From positions 6,254,232-6,318,231 of the forward strand of contig NZ_CP031264.1 in assembly GCF_003258605.2 (NCBI RefSeq): DNA of 64,000 nt, in the 5' to 3' direction. Shown piece after piece: positions 44,815 through 53,748 of the stretch; positions within the stretch are counted from its first letter, which is position 1; every line of letters begins with the position of its first letter. The translations under genes and the position numbers were made by a program. The DNA comes from Peterkaempfera bronchialis. Its GTDB lineage: Bacteria; Actinomycetota; Actinomycetes; Streptomycetales; Streptomycetaceae. The notes beneath the pieces were generated by a model, which made no database searches, had not been told where the DNA came from, and was given only the letters and a program-made list of their open reading frames with translations.

Positions 44815-45707
44815 CCCCCGCTCCCGCCCGCCGCCGGGTGCTGGTCACCGATGTGGTCTGGCCGGACCTCTCGGTGGAGCGGTCGGTGCTCGAACCGGCC
44901 GGCTTCGATGTCGCACTCGCCCCCGCCGCCGATGAGCAGACGCTGGTCGCGGGCGCGGCCGACGCCGACGCCATCCTGGTCTGCTTCGCCGCCGTGACCG
45001 AGCAGGTGATCCGCACCTCGCCACGGCTGCGGGTGGTGGCCCGCCTGGGCACCGGCCTGGACAACATCGACACGGCCGTCTGCGCGGACCTCGGCATCGC
45101 GGTCACCCGGGTCCCCGACTACTGCGTGGACGAGGTCGCCACCCACTCCCTCGCGCTGGCGCTGGCACTCTGGCGCAGACTCCCGCAGTACGACGCCCAG
45201 CTGCGCGCGGGGGAGTGGGGCACCCGCCCCCGGACACTGCCGCTGCGGCGGCTGGCCGGCGCACGGGTGGCGGTGCTCGGCCGAGGCCGCATCGGCCGCG
45301 AGGTCGGCCGCCGCTGGGTCGCCCTGGGCCTGGACGTCACCGACGACGTCCGGAACGCCGACATCGTCTCCCTCCACCTGCCGCTGACCGAGCAGACCCG
45401 AGGCAGCATCGACGCCGCGACCCTGGCGACGCTGCGCCCCGGCGCCGTCCTCGTCAACACCGGGCGCGGGCCCGTCCTCGACCTTGACGCGGTCCTCGCC
45501 GCCCTTGACTCCGGGCAGCTCTCCGGCGCGGCCATGGACGTCTTCGACGCCGAACCCCTCGCCGCCGACAGCGTGCTGCGCGGACGGGACGACGTCATCC
45601 TCACCCCGCACATCGCGTTCTACTCCGAGGAGGCGCTGGTGGAGCTTCGACGCCGGGCGGCCCAGAGCGTCGTGGACCACTTCGCGGCCGCCGGGAGACC
45701 GCAGTGA
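44811..45707 (+). CDS. D-2-hydroxyacid dehydrogenase-like protein with shortened Rossmann domain
   Basis: A 298-residue protein from GTG, overlapping the enolase-like gene by 4 bp. It has VARLGTGLDNIDTAVC, the glycine motif LGRGRIGREVG, the catalytic Arg in NTGRGPVLD, Glu in DVFDAEPL and His in LTPHIAFYS. Family members have about 25-30 residues between the first Rossmann helix and the SDVVSLHLPLT strand, including the acidic NAD-ribose ligand. Here only TDDVRN is left, so NAD binding may be weakened or lost. It may be a serine/phosphoglycerate-dehydrogenase relative acting on the enolase-like product, but activity is doubtful. Confidence 0.83.
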   Translation: MTPAPARRRVLVTDVVWPDLSVERSVLEPAGFDVALAPAADEQTLVAGAADADAILVCFAAVTEQVIRTSPRLRVVARLGTGLDNIDTAVCADLGIAVTRVPDYCVDEVATHSLALALALWRRLPQYDAQLRAGEWGTRPRTLPLRRLAGARVAVLGRGRIGREVGRRWVALGLDVTDDVRNADIVSLHLPLTEQTRGSIDAATLATLRPGAVLVNTGRGPVLDLDAVLAALDSGQLSGAAMDVFDAEPLAADSVLRGRDDVILTPHIAFYSEEALVELRRRAAQSVVDHFAAAGRPQ

Positions 45708-46072
45708 CCGGCCCCGAGCAGGCCCCGGTACGCGTCCCGGACGCGCTGACCCCGCTCTTCGCGCACCATCCGCAGCTGCTGCCGCTGCTGCGGGACGCCC
45801 GGGTGGGCCTCCAGTCGCTCTCCGGGCTCACCCCCGAGCGGGTCGAACTGGTCACCCTCGCCGCGCTGCTCGCCATCGGTGCGCCGCCGGAGTCGTTCCA
45901 CGTCCATGTCACCCGGGCCCGCGAGCTGGGCCTGCCGGAGAGCGAGGTGTGGGGCGTCTTGGAGGCACTCGCCGTGATCGTCGGCATCCCCCGGCTGGTC
46001 AACGCCGTACCCCCGGTCGCCGCCGCCCTCGCCGCCGTCCGCACCGAAGGGAAGTCGGATGACCGACCGTGA
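45704..46072 (+). CDS. Carboxymuconolactone-decarboxylase-family protein
   Basis: A 122-residue all-helical protein whose GTG overlaps the previous stop. It has the AhpD/CMD core LTPERVELVTLAALLAIGAP followed by FHVHVTRARELGLPESEVWGVLEAL. The redox CxxC of AhpD is absent, leaving His residues, so a CMD-like decarboxylase or lactone chemistry is more likely than peroxidase chemistry. It overlaps the ligase gene by 14 bp. Confidence 0.85.
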   Translation: MTGPEQAPVRVPDALTPLFAHHPQLLPLLRDARVGLQSLSGLTPERVELVTLAALLAIGAPPESFHVHVTRARELGLPESEVWGVLEALAVIVGIPRLVNAVPPVAAALAAVRTEGKSDDRP

Positions 46073-47363
46073 CGAGCTGCTGCGCCGTCAGATCGCCTAC
46101 AACCTGCGCAGCCCCTTCTACCGCCGCCGATTCGCCGAACTCGGCATCGACCCCGAACGGGTCCGCACCCTCGCCGACCTCGACGAGCTGCCGATCTTCC
46201 TCACACCACCGGTCCACCGGGAACTCCAGGACCGCTCCCTCGCCGAGGACGGCCACCCCTTCGGGGACTTCCTCTGCGCTGACGTAGGTGACGTCGTCTC
46301 GGTCAGCTCGACCTCCGGAACCACCGGCACCCCGATCCTGTACGCCTCCACCAAGGCCGACGCGGCCCTCACCAACGAGACCTGGGAACGCGCCTTCCGC
46401 TTCATCGGCATGCGCCCCGGCGACGGCGCGGTGGTCGGCTTCGGCCTGTCGATGTACCTGGCCGGCGTGCCGCTCGTCCGTGCCCTGGAGGCGGCCGGTA
46501 TGCGCACGGCCGCGGTCGGCGCCGAATCCGGCACGGTCAAGCTGCTGCGCCTGATCGCCATCATGCGGCCGCGCGTCCTGGCCTGTACGCCCAGCTATGC
46601 GGAGCACCTGATCGAGCGGGCGCCCGAGGTCCTCGGCCGCTCGGCGGCGGACCTCGGCATCGAGATCCTGCTCTGCGCGGGCGAGCCCGGCGCCGGCCTG
46701 CCCTCGGTGCGGAGCAAGCTCTCCGAGGGCTGGGGCGGGGCCGCCGTCCACGACATCCTCGGCGGCGTGCACGGCGTCATCAACGTCTCCTGCGACGCCG
46801 ACGACTACCAGGGCATGCATGTGCTCGCGGCCGACCACTGCGTCACCACGCAACTGGTCGACCCCGCCACCAAGGCCCGCGTGCGGCTCGCCGACGGCGC
46901 CGTCGGCGAGCGCGTGAAGACGGCGCTGCGCTGGGAGGCGGCGCCGCCGTTCCGCTACTCGGTCGGGGACATGTACCAGGTCTTCACCGAGACCTGCGCC
47001 TGCGGACGGCCCGGCGAACGCATCCGGGTGATCGGGCGGGTGGACGACCTGCTGATCGTCAAGGGCGTCAAGGTCTACCCGAGCGCCGTCAAGGACATCG
47101 CCGCCTCATTCGTCCCGGACCTCAGCGGCGAACTGCGCATCGTCCTGGACCAGCCGCCGCCCCGGGTCGTCCCGCCGCTCCGCGTCACCGTCGAGGCCGG
47201 TCCGGACACCCCGCAGGCCCGGCACGGCGAACTGGCCTCCCGCTTCGCCGCCGCCATGCACCAGCGGCTCAGCATCCGCCCGCAGGTCACCGTGGTCGCC
47301 GCCGGCAGCCTCTCCCGCACCTCCCACAAGACCCAGCTGCTGGAGGTGGCAGCCCCGGCCTGA
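46059..47363 (+). CDS. Phenylacetate-CoA ligase-like (PaaK-type) AMP-forming ligase
   Basis: A 434-residue protein, the usual PaaK length. It has SSTSGTTGTPILYA as the phosphate loop, then a ribose/hinge region ETCACGRPGERIRVIGRVDD and LIVKGVKVYPSAV. The C-terminal domain has the expected SHKTQLLEV lysine. It would activate an aromatic or other carboxylic acid as a CoA thioester. As last gene of the operon it could hand its product to the acyl-CoA operon on the other side of the regulator, by inference. Confidence 0.9.
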   Translation: MTDRDELLRRQIAYNLRSPFYRRRFAELGIDPERVRTLADLDELPIFLTPPVHRELQDRSLAEDGHPFGDFLCADVGDVVSVSSTSGTTGTPILYASTKADAALTNETWERAFRFIGMRPGDGAVVGFGLSMYLAGVPLVRALEAAGMRTAAVGAESGTVKLLRLIAIMRPRVLACTPSYAEHLIERAPEVLGRSAADLGIEILLCAGEPGAGLPSVRSKLSEGWGGAAVHDILGGVHGVINVSCDADDYQGMHVLAADHCVTTQLVDPATKARVRLADGAVGERVKTALRWEAAPPFRYSVGDMYQVFTETCACGRPGERIRVIGRVDDLLIVKGVKVYPSAVKDIAASFVPDLSGELRIVLDQPPPRVVPPLRVTVEAGPDTPQARHGELASRFAAAMHQRLSIRPQVTVVAAGSLSRTSHKTQLLEVAAPA

Positions 47364-47379
47364 CCGGGTCGCCCACGGT

Positions 47380-47411
47380 GGGGCCCGCCACCCGGCCCGG
47401 TGGCGGGCCCC
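47380..47411. terminator. Hairpin terminator after the PaaK-like gene
   Basis: GGGGCCCGCCACC (47380-47392) pairs perfectly with GGTGGCGGGCCCC (47399-47411), a 13-bp stem with a 6-base loop starting 16 bp after the stop codon. Confidence 0.85.
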
Positions 47412-47418
47412 CCGACCC

Positions 47419-47604
47419 TCAGGCCGTCTGTCCCCGCTGGCCATCGCCACATCGAAGCCGACCACCGAGTTCGGCCTCCCGGGCATCCGGACGGACGTGA
47501 CCCGGACGCTCCATGTCGCGCCGGTCGAGCGTGATGATGCCGATCACCGCTCCTTCGAGGTCGATCACCAAAAGGCCAGGGCGCCGCCCGGGCACCTCGG
47601 GCAC
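47419..47604 (-). pseudogene. GNAT acetyltransferase fragment
   Basis: The frame contains LLVIDLEGAVIGIITLDRRD followed by MERPGHVRPDAREAELG, a block typical of actinobacterial GNAT proteins. After ELG the expected acetyl-CoA loop is missing and unrelated sequence follows. There is no start region. About 45 residues of a 170-200 residue protein survive. Confidence 0.6.
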
Positions 47605-47732
47605 CGCACGTTCGAACTTCGCGCATGAAGAACCGGGAGATCCTCCGCGACCGCCGGTTGAAGGGCGACGGCGTCCACCACGCCACGCTCGGCATCGCCC
47701 GACTCCACAACCTCGCGCGCACCGGCCGATGA
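47605..47732 (+). mobile_element. Transposase C-terminal remnant (IS5-type DDE)
   Basis: The frame from 47625 reads KNREILRDRRLKGDGVHHAT then LGIARLHNLARTGR and a stop. It matches the C-terminal end of Streptomyces IS5-family transposases (LKNWRxLRDCRLKGDGVHHAMLGIARLHNLAL). Only about 36 residues remain and no inverted repeats were found. Confidence 0.7.
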
Positions 47733-47763
47733 CCCATACGGGACATCCTTTGGGCGTGCCGTC

Positions 47764-48036
47764 TCATGAGGTTGGTTCCACGCCCGCGACCACCGCAGGC
47801 CGCGGGATCGACGATGAAGCCGGCCACGCAACGTCGTCAATCGCGAGCCACGGCGCGACGGCCACGGCCGTGGGCGTAAGCCCGGTGAACGCCTTGACCT
47901 CACGGTGGAGGTGGGACTGGTCGACGTAGCCGCTCTCGCCGGCAACGCCGGCGGCGGCGCGACCCGCCGCGAGAAGGTGGGCCGCATGGTCGAACCGCAC
48001 CAGATTGGTGCCCCGGTCGACATCACGTGACCAGCC
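47764..48036 (-). pseudogene. AraC-family regulator C-terminal remnant
   Basis: The frame reads RLGWSRDVDRGTNLVRFDHA, then AHLLAAGRAAAGVAGESGYVDQSHLHREVKAFTGLTP in pieces of the second AraC helix-turn-helix. A stop codon at the upstream end and the missing effector domain and first HTH show it is a fragment. It ends next to the stop of the alpha/beta-hydrolase gene. Confidence 0.68.
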
Positions 48037-48042
48037 CAGGCG

Positions 48043-48882
48043 TCAGGGGATCACGGGCGGGATGTCAACGCCCGTTGCCGTGAAGCCCAGCAGCAGCCTC
48101 CCGGCCGTCTCAGGCTCTTCGAGCATGGGTAGGTGCCCAACGCCGGGCAGCAGCTCAACCCGCGCGTTCGGCACCGCGTCGTACTGGTGCGCCGACGAGG
48201 GCTCCCAGCGGGGGTCGGCGGCGCCGAAGATCACCAGTACGGGGACCTTGAGGGCGGCCAGACGCTCGGGCACGCTCCGCTCGGTGATGTACGCGGTGTT
48301 CTGGCGCAGCACCGCCCTGAACGAGGAGTACGTGATGCTCCGTATGTCGGCGACCACGTCGTCCGGTACGTCCACCGGGCGAGCGCACGTCACGCTGATC
48401 GCCCTGCGGATCGTCGCATCCGAACGCCTCGCCCAGAGGAGCCGGCCGAGGGGCGGGGCCAACAGGACACGAAGGAGGACCGGCTGCGGAAGGAATGCGC
48501 TGAGACTCGGGCCGCTGCTGATCAGCGCGAGCGACCTCACCAGGTCGGGGCGCTGTTCGGCAAGAGCGGTGGCGACATAGCCGCCGCTGGAGTGCCCGAC
48601 CGTGGCGACGGAACGAAGGCCGAGGTCGTCGAGCAGCGCCGCTACCCGGGCCGCCTGCACGGGTACGTCATATGACGCCGCGGGCGGGGACTGGCCACAG
48701 CCCGGGAGGTCGACCCGGATGACGTGATGGCGACCGGCGAGTGCCGGGACCATCGGCCCCCAGCAGCTGCCCGAGGCCCCCGATCCGTGGATGAGCAACA
48801 GGGGCGGCGCCTGCCTAGGGCCGTCGTGGACCACATGCATCCCATGCGAGAGCTCAACGCTGTGTTCACTCATACAGGGCAT
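48043..48882 (-). CDS. Alpha/beta-hydrolase
   Basis: About 279 residues (276 if the downstream ATG at 48873 is used; neither has a strong ribosome site). It begins with HGMHVVHDGP, then LLLIHGSGASGSCW as oxyanion strand, the nucleophile elbow VGHSSGGYVA, Asp in VIFGAADP and His in PGVGHLPM. A complete catalytic triad is visible. The substrate is unknown. It is a lone gene bordered by the AraC remnant. Confidence 0.9.
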   Translation of the reverse strand: MPCMSEHSVELSHGMHVVHDGPRQAPPLLLIHGSGASGSCWGPMVPALAGRHHVIRVDLPGCGQSPPAASYDVPVQAARVAALLDDLGLRSVATVGHSSGGYVATALAEQRPDLVRSLALISSGPSLSAFLPQPVLLRVLLAPPLGRLLWARRSDATIRRAISVTCARPVDVPDDVVADIRSITYSSFRAVLRQNTAYITERSVPERLAALKVPVLVIFGAADPRWEPSSAHQYDAVPNARVELLPGVGHLPMLEEPETAGRLLLGFTATGVDIPPVIP

Positions 48883-49042
48883 GGTGCAGGGGCTGCCGAC
48901 TGTCGGTCTTGTACATATGTCGTCGTGGAGTCGACGATGCCGAGTTCCTGAACCACTACGACCGCGCCTGCCCGCACGCCGCCCCGGGCGGTGAATCGCC
49001 GATCAGCCGGACCCCCGGCAGCGACTACCGCATCACCTTCGA

Positions 49043-50518
49043 TCAGCCGGTGGACCCATGGCGACCGGCTCCAGTCGACTGTCTGGGAGACACCCGTGGC
49101 GGTGGCGAGCTGGATGGGCCGTGCGGCCGCTCGGCGAGATCGGGGTCCGCTTCAGCTGAGGCCGAGGTTGGGGGCCAGGGGGTGGAGGGGGGTTTGTAGA
49201 GGTAGGCGATGCCGCCGGAGCCGGTGCGGGTCTGGCCGGCGGCGTCGTGGCGGCGGGTGCGGAGCCAGATGGTCTCGAACTGGTGGCGGCGGTAGATGCG
49301 GCGGACGGCCGAGTCGGTGGGGGAGGCGGGGTCGTTGGCGATGACGTCGCCGGAGGCGGTGAAGCCGATGACGGCCATCAGGTGGCCGGCGGTGCCGTAG
49401 CCGGCGCCGTCCAGTTCGTCGGCGAGGAACGACTGGGAGGTGATGACCGGGATGCCCGCCCGGATCAGCCGCTCCGCGTCGCCGAGCGAGCGCAGCCGGG
49501 TGACCAGGGCGTCCAGGCCGTAGGAGGCGGCATAGGCGGCGTTGAAGGGCCAGTTGCCGCAGCCCGCGTACTGGCTGTCATAGGTGGAGCGGGCGGCGTG
49601 GCAGACGGTGGGGTCGGCGTAGGAGGGGTCGACCCAGGCCAGGGCGGCGGGGGAGGGGCGGTGGCCCCAGTACTCGATGGCCATCTGCGAGGAGGCGGGG
49701 CTGCACCATGCCTCACCGCCGCTGTCGTACTGCGGGTACTGCCCCTTGTGGATCTCCTGCGAGTAGCGGGGGACGGGCAGTTCGACCCCCCGGCCCTCGC
49801 CGGGGGTGCTGGCGGGGACGGTGAAGCGGTCGGGCAGGGCGGAGGCCATCACGCCGATCCGCCGCACCCGAGGGGTGGCGGTCGAGCCCGGCCGACGGCG
49901 CAGGGTGACCCGGACGCGGTGGGCGACCAGGCGCACCCCGGCGGCGGGGTCGCTGATGGAGACGGTGTCGGTGGAGACGGCGCTGTGCGCGTCCCCCTGC
50001 CCGTCGACGGAGGTACGGCGGAGGTCGCCGTCGCCGCTCGCCCAACGCCCCATCACATACCAGGGGGTGGTGCCGCCGGTGCTGTAGCGGCCTTGCAGCT
50101 CGACCTCGATCCAGGTGCCGGGCGGGGTCTCGGCGTTCCAGGAGGCGACCAGTTCGGTGGCGCCGAAGCCGGGGCGGTACCCCGGGGAGGTCCAGGTGGC
50201 GTACTCCCAGTCGGCCGTGGTGCCGGTGTGCGGATCGGTGTACGCGGCGGTGCCGAGCGGCCGGTCCACGGCGATCCCGGCCGGTCCGCCGAGGCGGCCG
50301 GGCTCCACCCGTACGCCGGCGGCGGTGCCGGTCTGCCAGTCGGATGCGCGGGTCCAGGCGTGGTAGTCCACGGGTGCAGTCTCCGCCCTCCGCCCGGGTC
50401 GGGGTGCTGCGGCACGCGCGGGCCGGGCGGCGGAGGCGGCGGAGGCGGCGGAGGTGGCGACGGCTGCGACGAGCGCGCCGGCGAGGGCGGCGCGGCGGGT
50501 GGGCGGGGCCTGCTCCAT
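49043..50518 (-). CDS. Secreted C39-like peptidase-fold protein
   Basis: About 491 residues with a CTGGAG ribosome site. The N-terminus has PPTRRAALAGALVAAVATSA and an Ala-rich stretch to about residue 37, a secretion signal that could use Tat (RR) or Sec. Residues 50-240 form a beta-rich accessory domain. Residues 245-430 are a C39-like papain fold: GEAWCSPASSQMAIEYWG gives the Cys, and TAGHLMAVIGFTASGDVIANDP gives the His and Asp. The last 40 residues are Pro/Ser-rich and unlike the usual ending, so the C-terminus may be extended by past frame change. Confidence 0.85.
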   Translation of the reverse strand: MEQAPPTRRAALAGALVAAVATSAASAASAARPARAAAPRPGRRAETAPVDYHAWTRASDWQTGTAAGVRVEPGRLGGPAGIAVDRPLGTAAYTDPHTGTTADWEYATWTSPGYRPGFGATELVASWNAETPPGTWIEVELQGRYSTGGTTPWYVMGRWASGDGDLRRTSVDGQGDAHSAVSTDTVSISDPAAGVRLVAHRVRVTLRRRPGSTATPRVRRIGVMASALPDRFTVPASTPGEGRGVELPVPRYSQEIHKGQYPQYDSGGEAWCSPASSQMAIEYWGHRPSPAALAWVDPSYADPTVCHAARSTYDSQYAGCGNWPFNAAYAASYGLDALVTRLRSLGDAERLIRAGIPVITSQSFLADELDGAGYGTAGHLMAVIGFTASGDVIANDPASPTDSAVRRIYRRHQFETIWLRTRRHDAAGQTRTGSGGIAYLYKPPSTPWPPTSASAEADPDLAERPHGPSSSPPPRVSPRQSTGAGRHGSTG

Positions 50519-50849
50519 GGGCGCTCCAGGAGTCGACGGGTGCAGGACAGGGCATCACTCTCCCCGCCCCGCGCCCCGCGTACCAGCGCGCACGCCGGTG
50601 TGTCCGCCACCCGCGCGCACACTCCAGGCCGACGGACCGTCAGCGCGGTGCGGTGCCTCGGGCTGGGTGGGCGTACCGACCCGAGCGCAGCTCCGGCCGA
50701 CGGACCGTCAGTGTGCGGGCACCTCGGGGTGGCGGGGTGACACCCGTACGGCCCAGGGGGATTCTCCATCGGGCGTACGGGCGTGGTGAGCTGAGCCGGT
50801 GACGGACGCGCCGACCCGGCCGTCCCCCGATCCACCGCCAGGAGCGCCG
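50519..50849. other. Divergent intergenic region with a short direct repeat
   Basis: 331 bp between the C39-like gene and the amidase gene. It carries two exact copies of GGCCGACGGACCGTCAG (50627-50643 and 50695-50711), 68 bp apart. No RNA gene or convincing ORF is seen; promoters for both genes should lie here. Confidence 0.55.
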
Positions 50850-52886
50850 ATGACCTCCGCCACCGCGCGGCGCCGCAGGCTGCGCACCCTGCGGGCGGTC
50901 GTGGCCGCCGCGTCCCTGCTGCCCGCCGTCCCCGTACCCGCGCACGCGGAGCGGCCTGCCACCCGGCAGGACGCCTACCGCGCCGCCGCCGAACGGTACG
51001 GCGTCCCCGAGAGTGTGCTGCTGGGCGTCTCCTACCTGGAGTCCCGCTGGGATGTCCACGCGGGGCGCCCCAGCACCGACGCCGGGTACGGGCCCATGCA
51101 CCTCACCGACGCGCCCACCGCCCTCGCCGGGCTGCCACCGCAGAGCGGCGACGGCGAGGGCGATCCGCGCGGCGACGACGCCCGACCCCGTACGGCCCCC
51201 GCCCCCGCCGAAGCCGTCGCTCCCGCCGAACCCGCCGCCCTGCCCGCCCGGCTGCGCACCCTGGAGCGGGCCGCCCGGCTCACCGGTCTGGAGCCCCGGG
51301 CGCTGCGCACCGACCCGGCCGCCAATATCGCCGGCGGCGCCGCCCTCCTCGCCGACCTGCACCGCGACCCGCACCAGGCCGCCGGGGCGAGCACCGACCC
51401 GGCTGACTGGTACGGCGCCGTCGCCCGCTACTCCGGCGCCGACGACCCGGCGGCCGGACGCCGCTTCGCCGACGAGGTCTTCGGCCTGCTGCGTACCGGA
51501 GCCCGCCGCACCACCGACGACGGCCAGCCGGTCGCCCTGCCCGCCATCCGCGCCGCCGCCCCCGGCCCCGACGACGCCCCCGACCCGCGCACCGACTGCC
51601 CCGCCGACCTGGACTGCCTCTGGCTGCCCGCCCCCTACCAGCGGCTGCCACCCGACCAGCCCGACCGCCCCGACCAGCCCGACCCCGAGCACCACGGCAA
51701 CCACGACCTCGCCGACCGGCCCGCCACCCAGCCGATCGACACCATCGTCATCCACGACACCGAAGGCAGCTGGGACACCTCCCTCAAGCTGGTCCAGGAC
51801 CCGGCCTACCTGGGCTGGCACTACACCATCCGCTCCGCCGACGGCCAGGTCGCCCAGCACCTGCCGGTCAAGGACATCGGCTGGCACGCCGGGAACTGGG
51901 ACATCAACGCCCGTTCCATCGGCATCGAGCACGAGGGCTTCCTGGCCACCGGGGGCACCTGGTACACCGAGGCGATGTACCGCAGCTCGGCCCGGCTGGT
52001 GCGCCACCTCGCGGACGAGTACGGCATCCCGCTGGACCGCCAGCACATCCTCGGCCATGACAACGTGCCCGGCCCCACCGCCGCCGCCGTGGCCGGGATG
52101 CACCTCGACCCCGGCCCGTACTGGGACTGGGCGCACTACTTCGCGCTGATGGGGCGGCCGTTCCGGGCCACCGCCGACGAGTACGGCGGCCTGGTCACCA
52201 TCCTCACCGACCACTACGCCCACCGGCCCGCCTACACCGGCTGCACCGGGCCCGGTGAGCCCTGCCCGCCGCAGGGTTCCGCCGACGTCTCCCTGCACAT
52301 CCGGCCCAGCGAGGACTCCCCGCTGGTCACCGACATCGGCCGCGGCCCCGACCCGGCCACCGACGATGTGCAGGACATGGGCGCCCGCGCCTCCACCGGC
52401 CAGCGCTACGCCGTCGCCGACCGGCAGGGCGACTGGACGGCCATCTGGTACCTCGGCGGGAAGGCATGGTTCCGCGACCCGGCCGACCACCCCACGGCGG
52501 TCCGGGCCGAGGGCGTGGTGGCCACCCCACGGGCCGGCCGCACCGACATCCCCGTGTACGGCCGTGCCTACCCGGAGGCGGACGCCTACCCGCCGGGCGT
52601 CCCGGTGCAGGCGGTGGCGCCGCTGGCGTACCGCATGTCGGCCGGTCAGCGGTACGCGGTCGGCGGCACGGAACCGGCCCGGTACGCCTGGTGCGCCGAC
52701 TACGACCCGGCCGGGCACCGGGTGGTGACGGGACGGACCGTCTACTACCGGATCCAGTTCGGCCACCGGATCGCCTTCGTCAAGGCCGACGACGTCGACC
52801 TGGTGCCCTCCCGTGTGCCACCCGGCCGGGGAGCGGCACGGGGAGCGTCTCCGGCTCCGAGGGCCGCTTCGCGCATGATGGGATGA
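50850..52886 (+). CDS. Secreted N-acetylmuramoyl-L-alanine amidase
   Basis: A 678-residue protein with an AGGAG ribosome site 5 bp before ATG. A signal peptide (basic ARRRRLRTLR, then AVVAAASLLPAVPVPAHA) covers residues 1-33. Residues 40-90 resemble a lysozyme/transglycosylase segment (RYGVPESVLLGVSYLESRW). Residues 305-450 are an amidase_2 domain: IVIHDTEGSWDT with a Zn His, GIEHEG, and ILGHDNVPGPT with the second His, then MHLDPGPYWDW. The C-terminal part has SH3-like repeats (DVSLHIRPSEDSPLV, ASTGQRYAVADRQGDW). It cleaves stem peptides from wall glycan, which fits the peptide-processing genes next to it. Confidence 0.93.
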   Translation: MTSATARRRRLRTLRAVVAAASLLPAVPVPAHAERPATRQDAYRAAAERYGVPESVLLGVSYLESRWDVHAGRPSTDAGYGPMHLTDAPTALAGLPPQSGDGEGDPRGDDARPRTAPAPAEAVAPAEPAALPARLRTLERAARLTGLEPRALRTDPAANIAGGAALLADLHRDPHQAAGASTDPADWYGAVARYSGADDPAAGRRFADEVFGLLRTGARRTTDDGQPVALPAIRAAAPGPDDAPDPRTDCPADLDCLWLPAPYQRLPPDQPDRPDQPDPEHHGNHDLADRPATQPIDTIVIHDTEGSWDTSLKLVQDPAYLGWHYTIRSADGQVAQHLPVKDIGWHAGNWDINARSIGIEHEGFLATGGTWYTEAMYRSSARLVRHLADEYGIPLDRQHILGHDNVPGPTAAAVAGMHLDPGPYWDWAHYFALMGRPFRATADEYGGLVTILTDHYAHRPAYTGCTGPGEPCPPQGSADVSLHIRPSEDSPLVTDIGRGPDPATDDVQDMGARASTGQRYAVADRQGDWTAIWYLGGKAWFRDPADHPTAVRAEGVVATPRAGRTDIPVYGRAYPEADAYPPGVPVQAVAPLAYRMSAGQRYAVGGTEPARYAWCADYDPAGHRVVTGRTVYYRIQFGHRIAFVKADDVDLVPSRVPPGRGAARGASPAPRAASRMMG

Positions 52887-52920
52887 CACCTGGCGCGGGT
52901 CCGGCAGAGAGGGAGAGCAC

Positions 52921-53748
52921 ATGCGCATTCTGGTCTCGGCGGACATGGAGGGCGCCACCGGCGTCACCTGTCCCCAGGACGTCCGCCCCGGCAGCGAGCA
53001 GTGGCAGCGCTTCCGCCGGATGCTGACCTCGGACACCAACGCCGCCATCACCGGCTTCTTCGCCGCAGGCGCCGACGAGGTACTGGTCAACGAGGCCCAC
53101 TCGACCATGCGCAACCTCCTGCTGGAGGAACTGGACCCGCGCGCAGCTCTGCTGACAGGCCGTCATAAGTCACTGGGCATGATGGAGGGCGTGCTGGACG
53201 CCGACGCGGTGGCCTTTGTCGGCTACCACGCCGGCGGCGGCCAACCCGGCGTCCTCGCCCACACCTATCTCTCCACCGGTCTGCTCCAACTCCGCATCAA
53301 CGGCGAACCCGCCTCCGAAGGGCGGCTCAACGCGCTGCTGGCCGCCGAAGCCGGCGTCCCCGTCGTCCTGGTCACCGGCGACGACCTGACCTGCGAGGAG
53401 GCGGCGGTCTGGGCGCCGCACGCACGCTCCGTGGCGGTGAAGACCTGCGTCACCCGCTATGCGGCGGTCTGCCTGCCCCCGGTGCGCACCGCCGAACTGA
53501 TCCGGGTGGCGGCAGCCGAGTCGCTGGAGGCCGCCGGACGGCCGCAGAGCGTACCGCGCGGACCCTGGCGGTTCGAGCTGGAATTCGACGCCACCCAGCT
53601 GGCGGACGCCTGCACCGCCGTACCCACCGTCACCGCGACCGGGCCGCGCACCGTGGCCTTCACCAGCGAGCGGATGTACGACGGGATGCGCTGCTTCCGG
53701 GCGCTCACCCAGGTGGCGGCGGCCGCTCGGGAGCCCGACTTTGACTGA
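52921..53748 (+). CDS. D-aminopeptidase, DppA/M55 family
   Basis: A 275-residue protein with a GAGAGGGAGAG-type ribosome site. The Zn-binding SADMEGATGV is at the N-terminus, then NEAHSTMRN with the catalytic-region His, GYHAGGGQPG, and SEGRLNALLAAEAGVPVVLV. The M55 family hydrolyses D-amino-acid-containing dipeptides such as D-Ala-D-Ala. It sits 34 bp after the amidase gene and overlaps the M20 gene by 8 bp. Confidence 0.93.
   Translation: MRILVSADMEGATGVTCPQDVRPGSEQWQRFRRMLTSDTNAAITGFFAAGADEVLVNEAHSTMRNLLLEELDPRAALLTGRHKSLGMMEGVLDADAVAFVGYHAGGGQPGVLAHTYLSTGLLQLRINGEPASEGRLNALLAAEAGVPVVLVTGDDLTCEEAAVWAPHARSVAVKTCVTRYAAVCLPPVRTAELIRVAAAESLEAAGRPQSVPRGPWRFELEFDATQLADACTAVPTVTATGPRTVAFTSERMYDGMRCFRALTQVAAAAREPDFD

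Noticed and set aside
43594-45707. Phosphonate or phosphinate biosynthesis, from the enolase-like and dehydrogenase-like pair
   Set aside because: No PEP mutase, phosphonopyruvate decarboxylase or other phosphonate hallmark gene is in the window; only the enolase-family analogy remains.
48909-49199. A plus-strand frame starting MYICRRGVDDAEFLNHYDRA as a gene
   Set aside because: No ribosome site, no recognised family, and its 3' part overlaps the end of the C39-like gene. Possibly another fragment, but not supportable.
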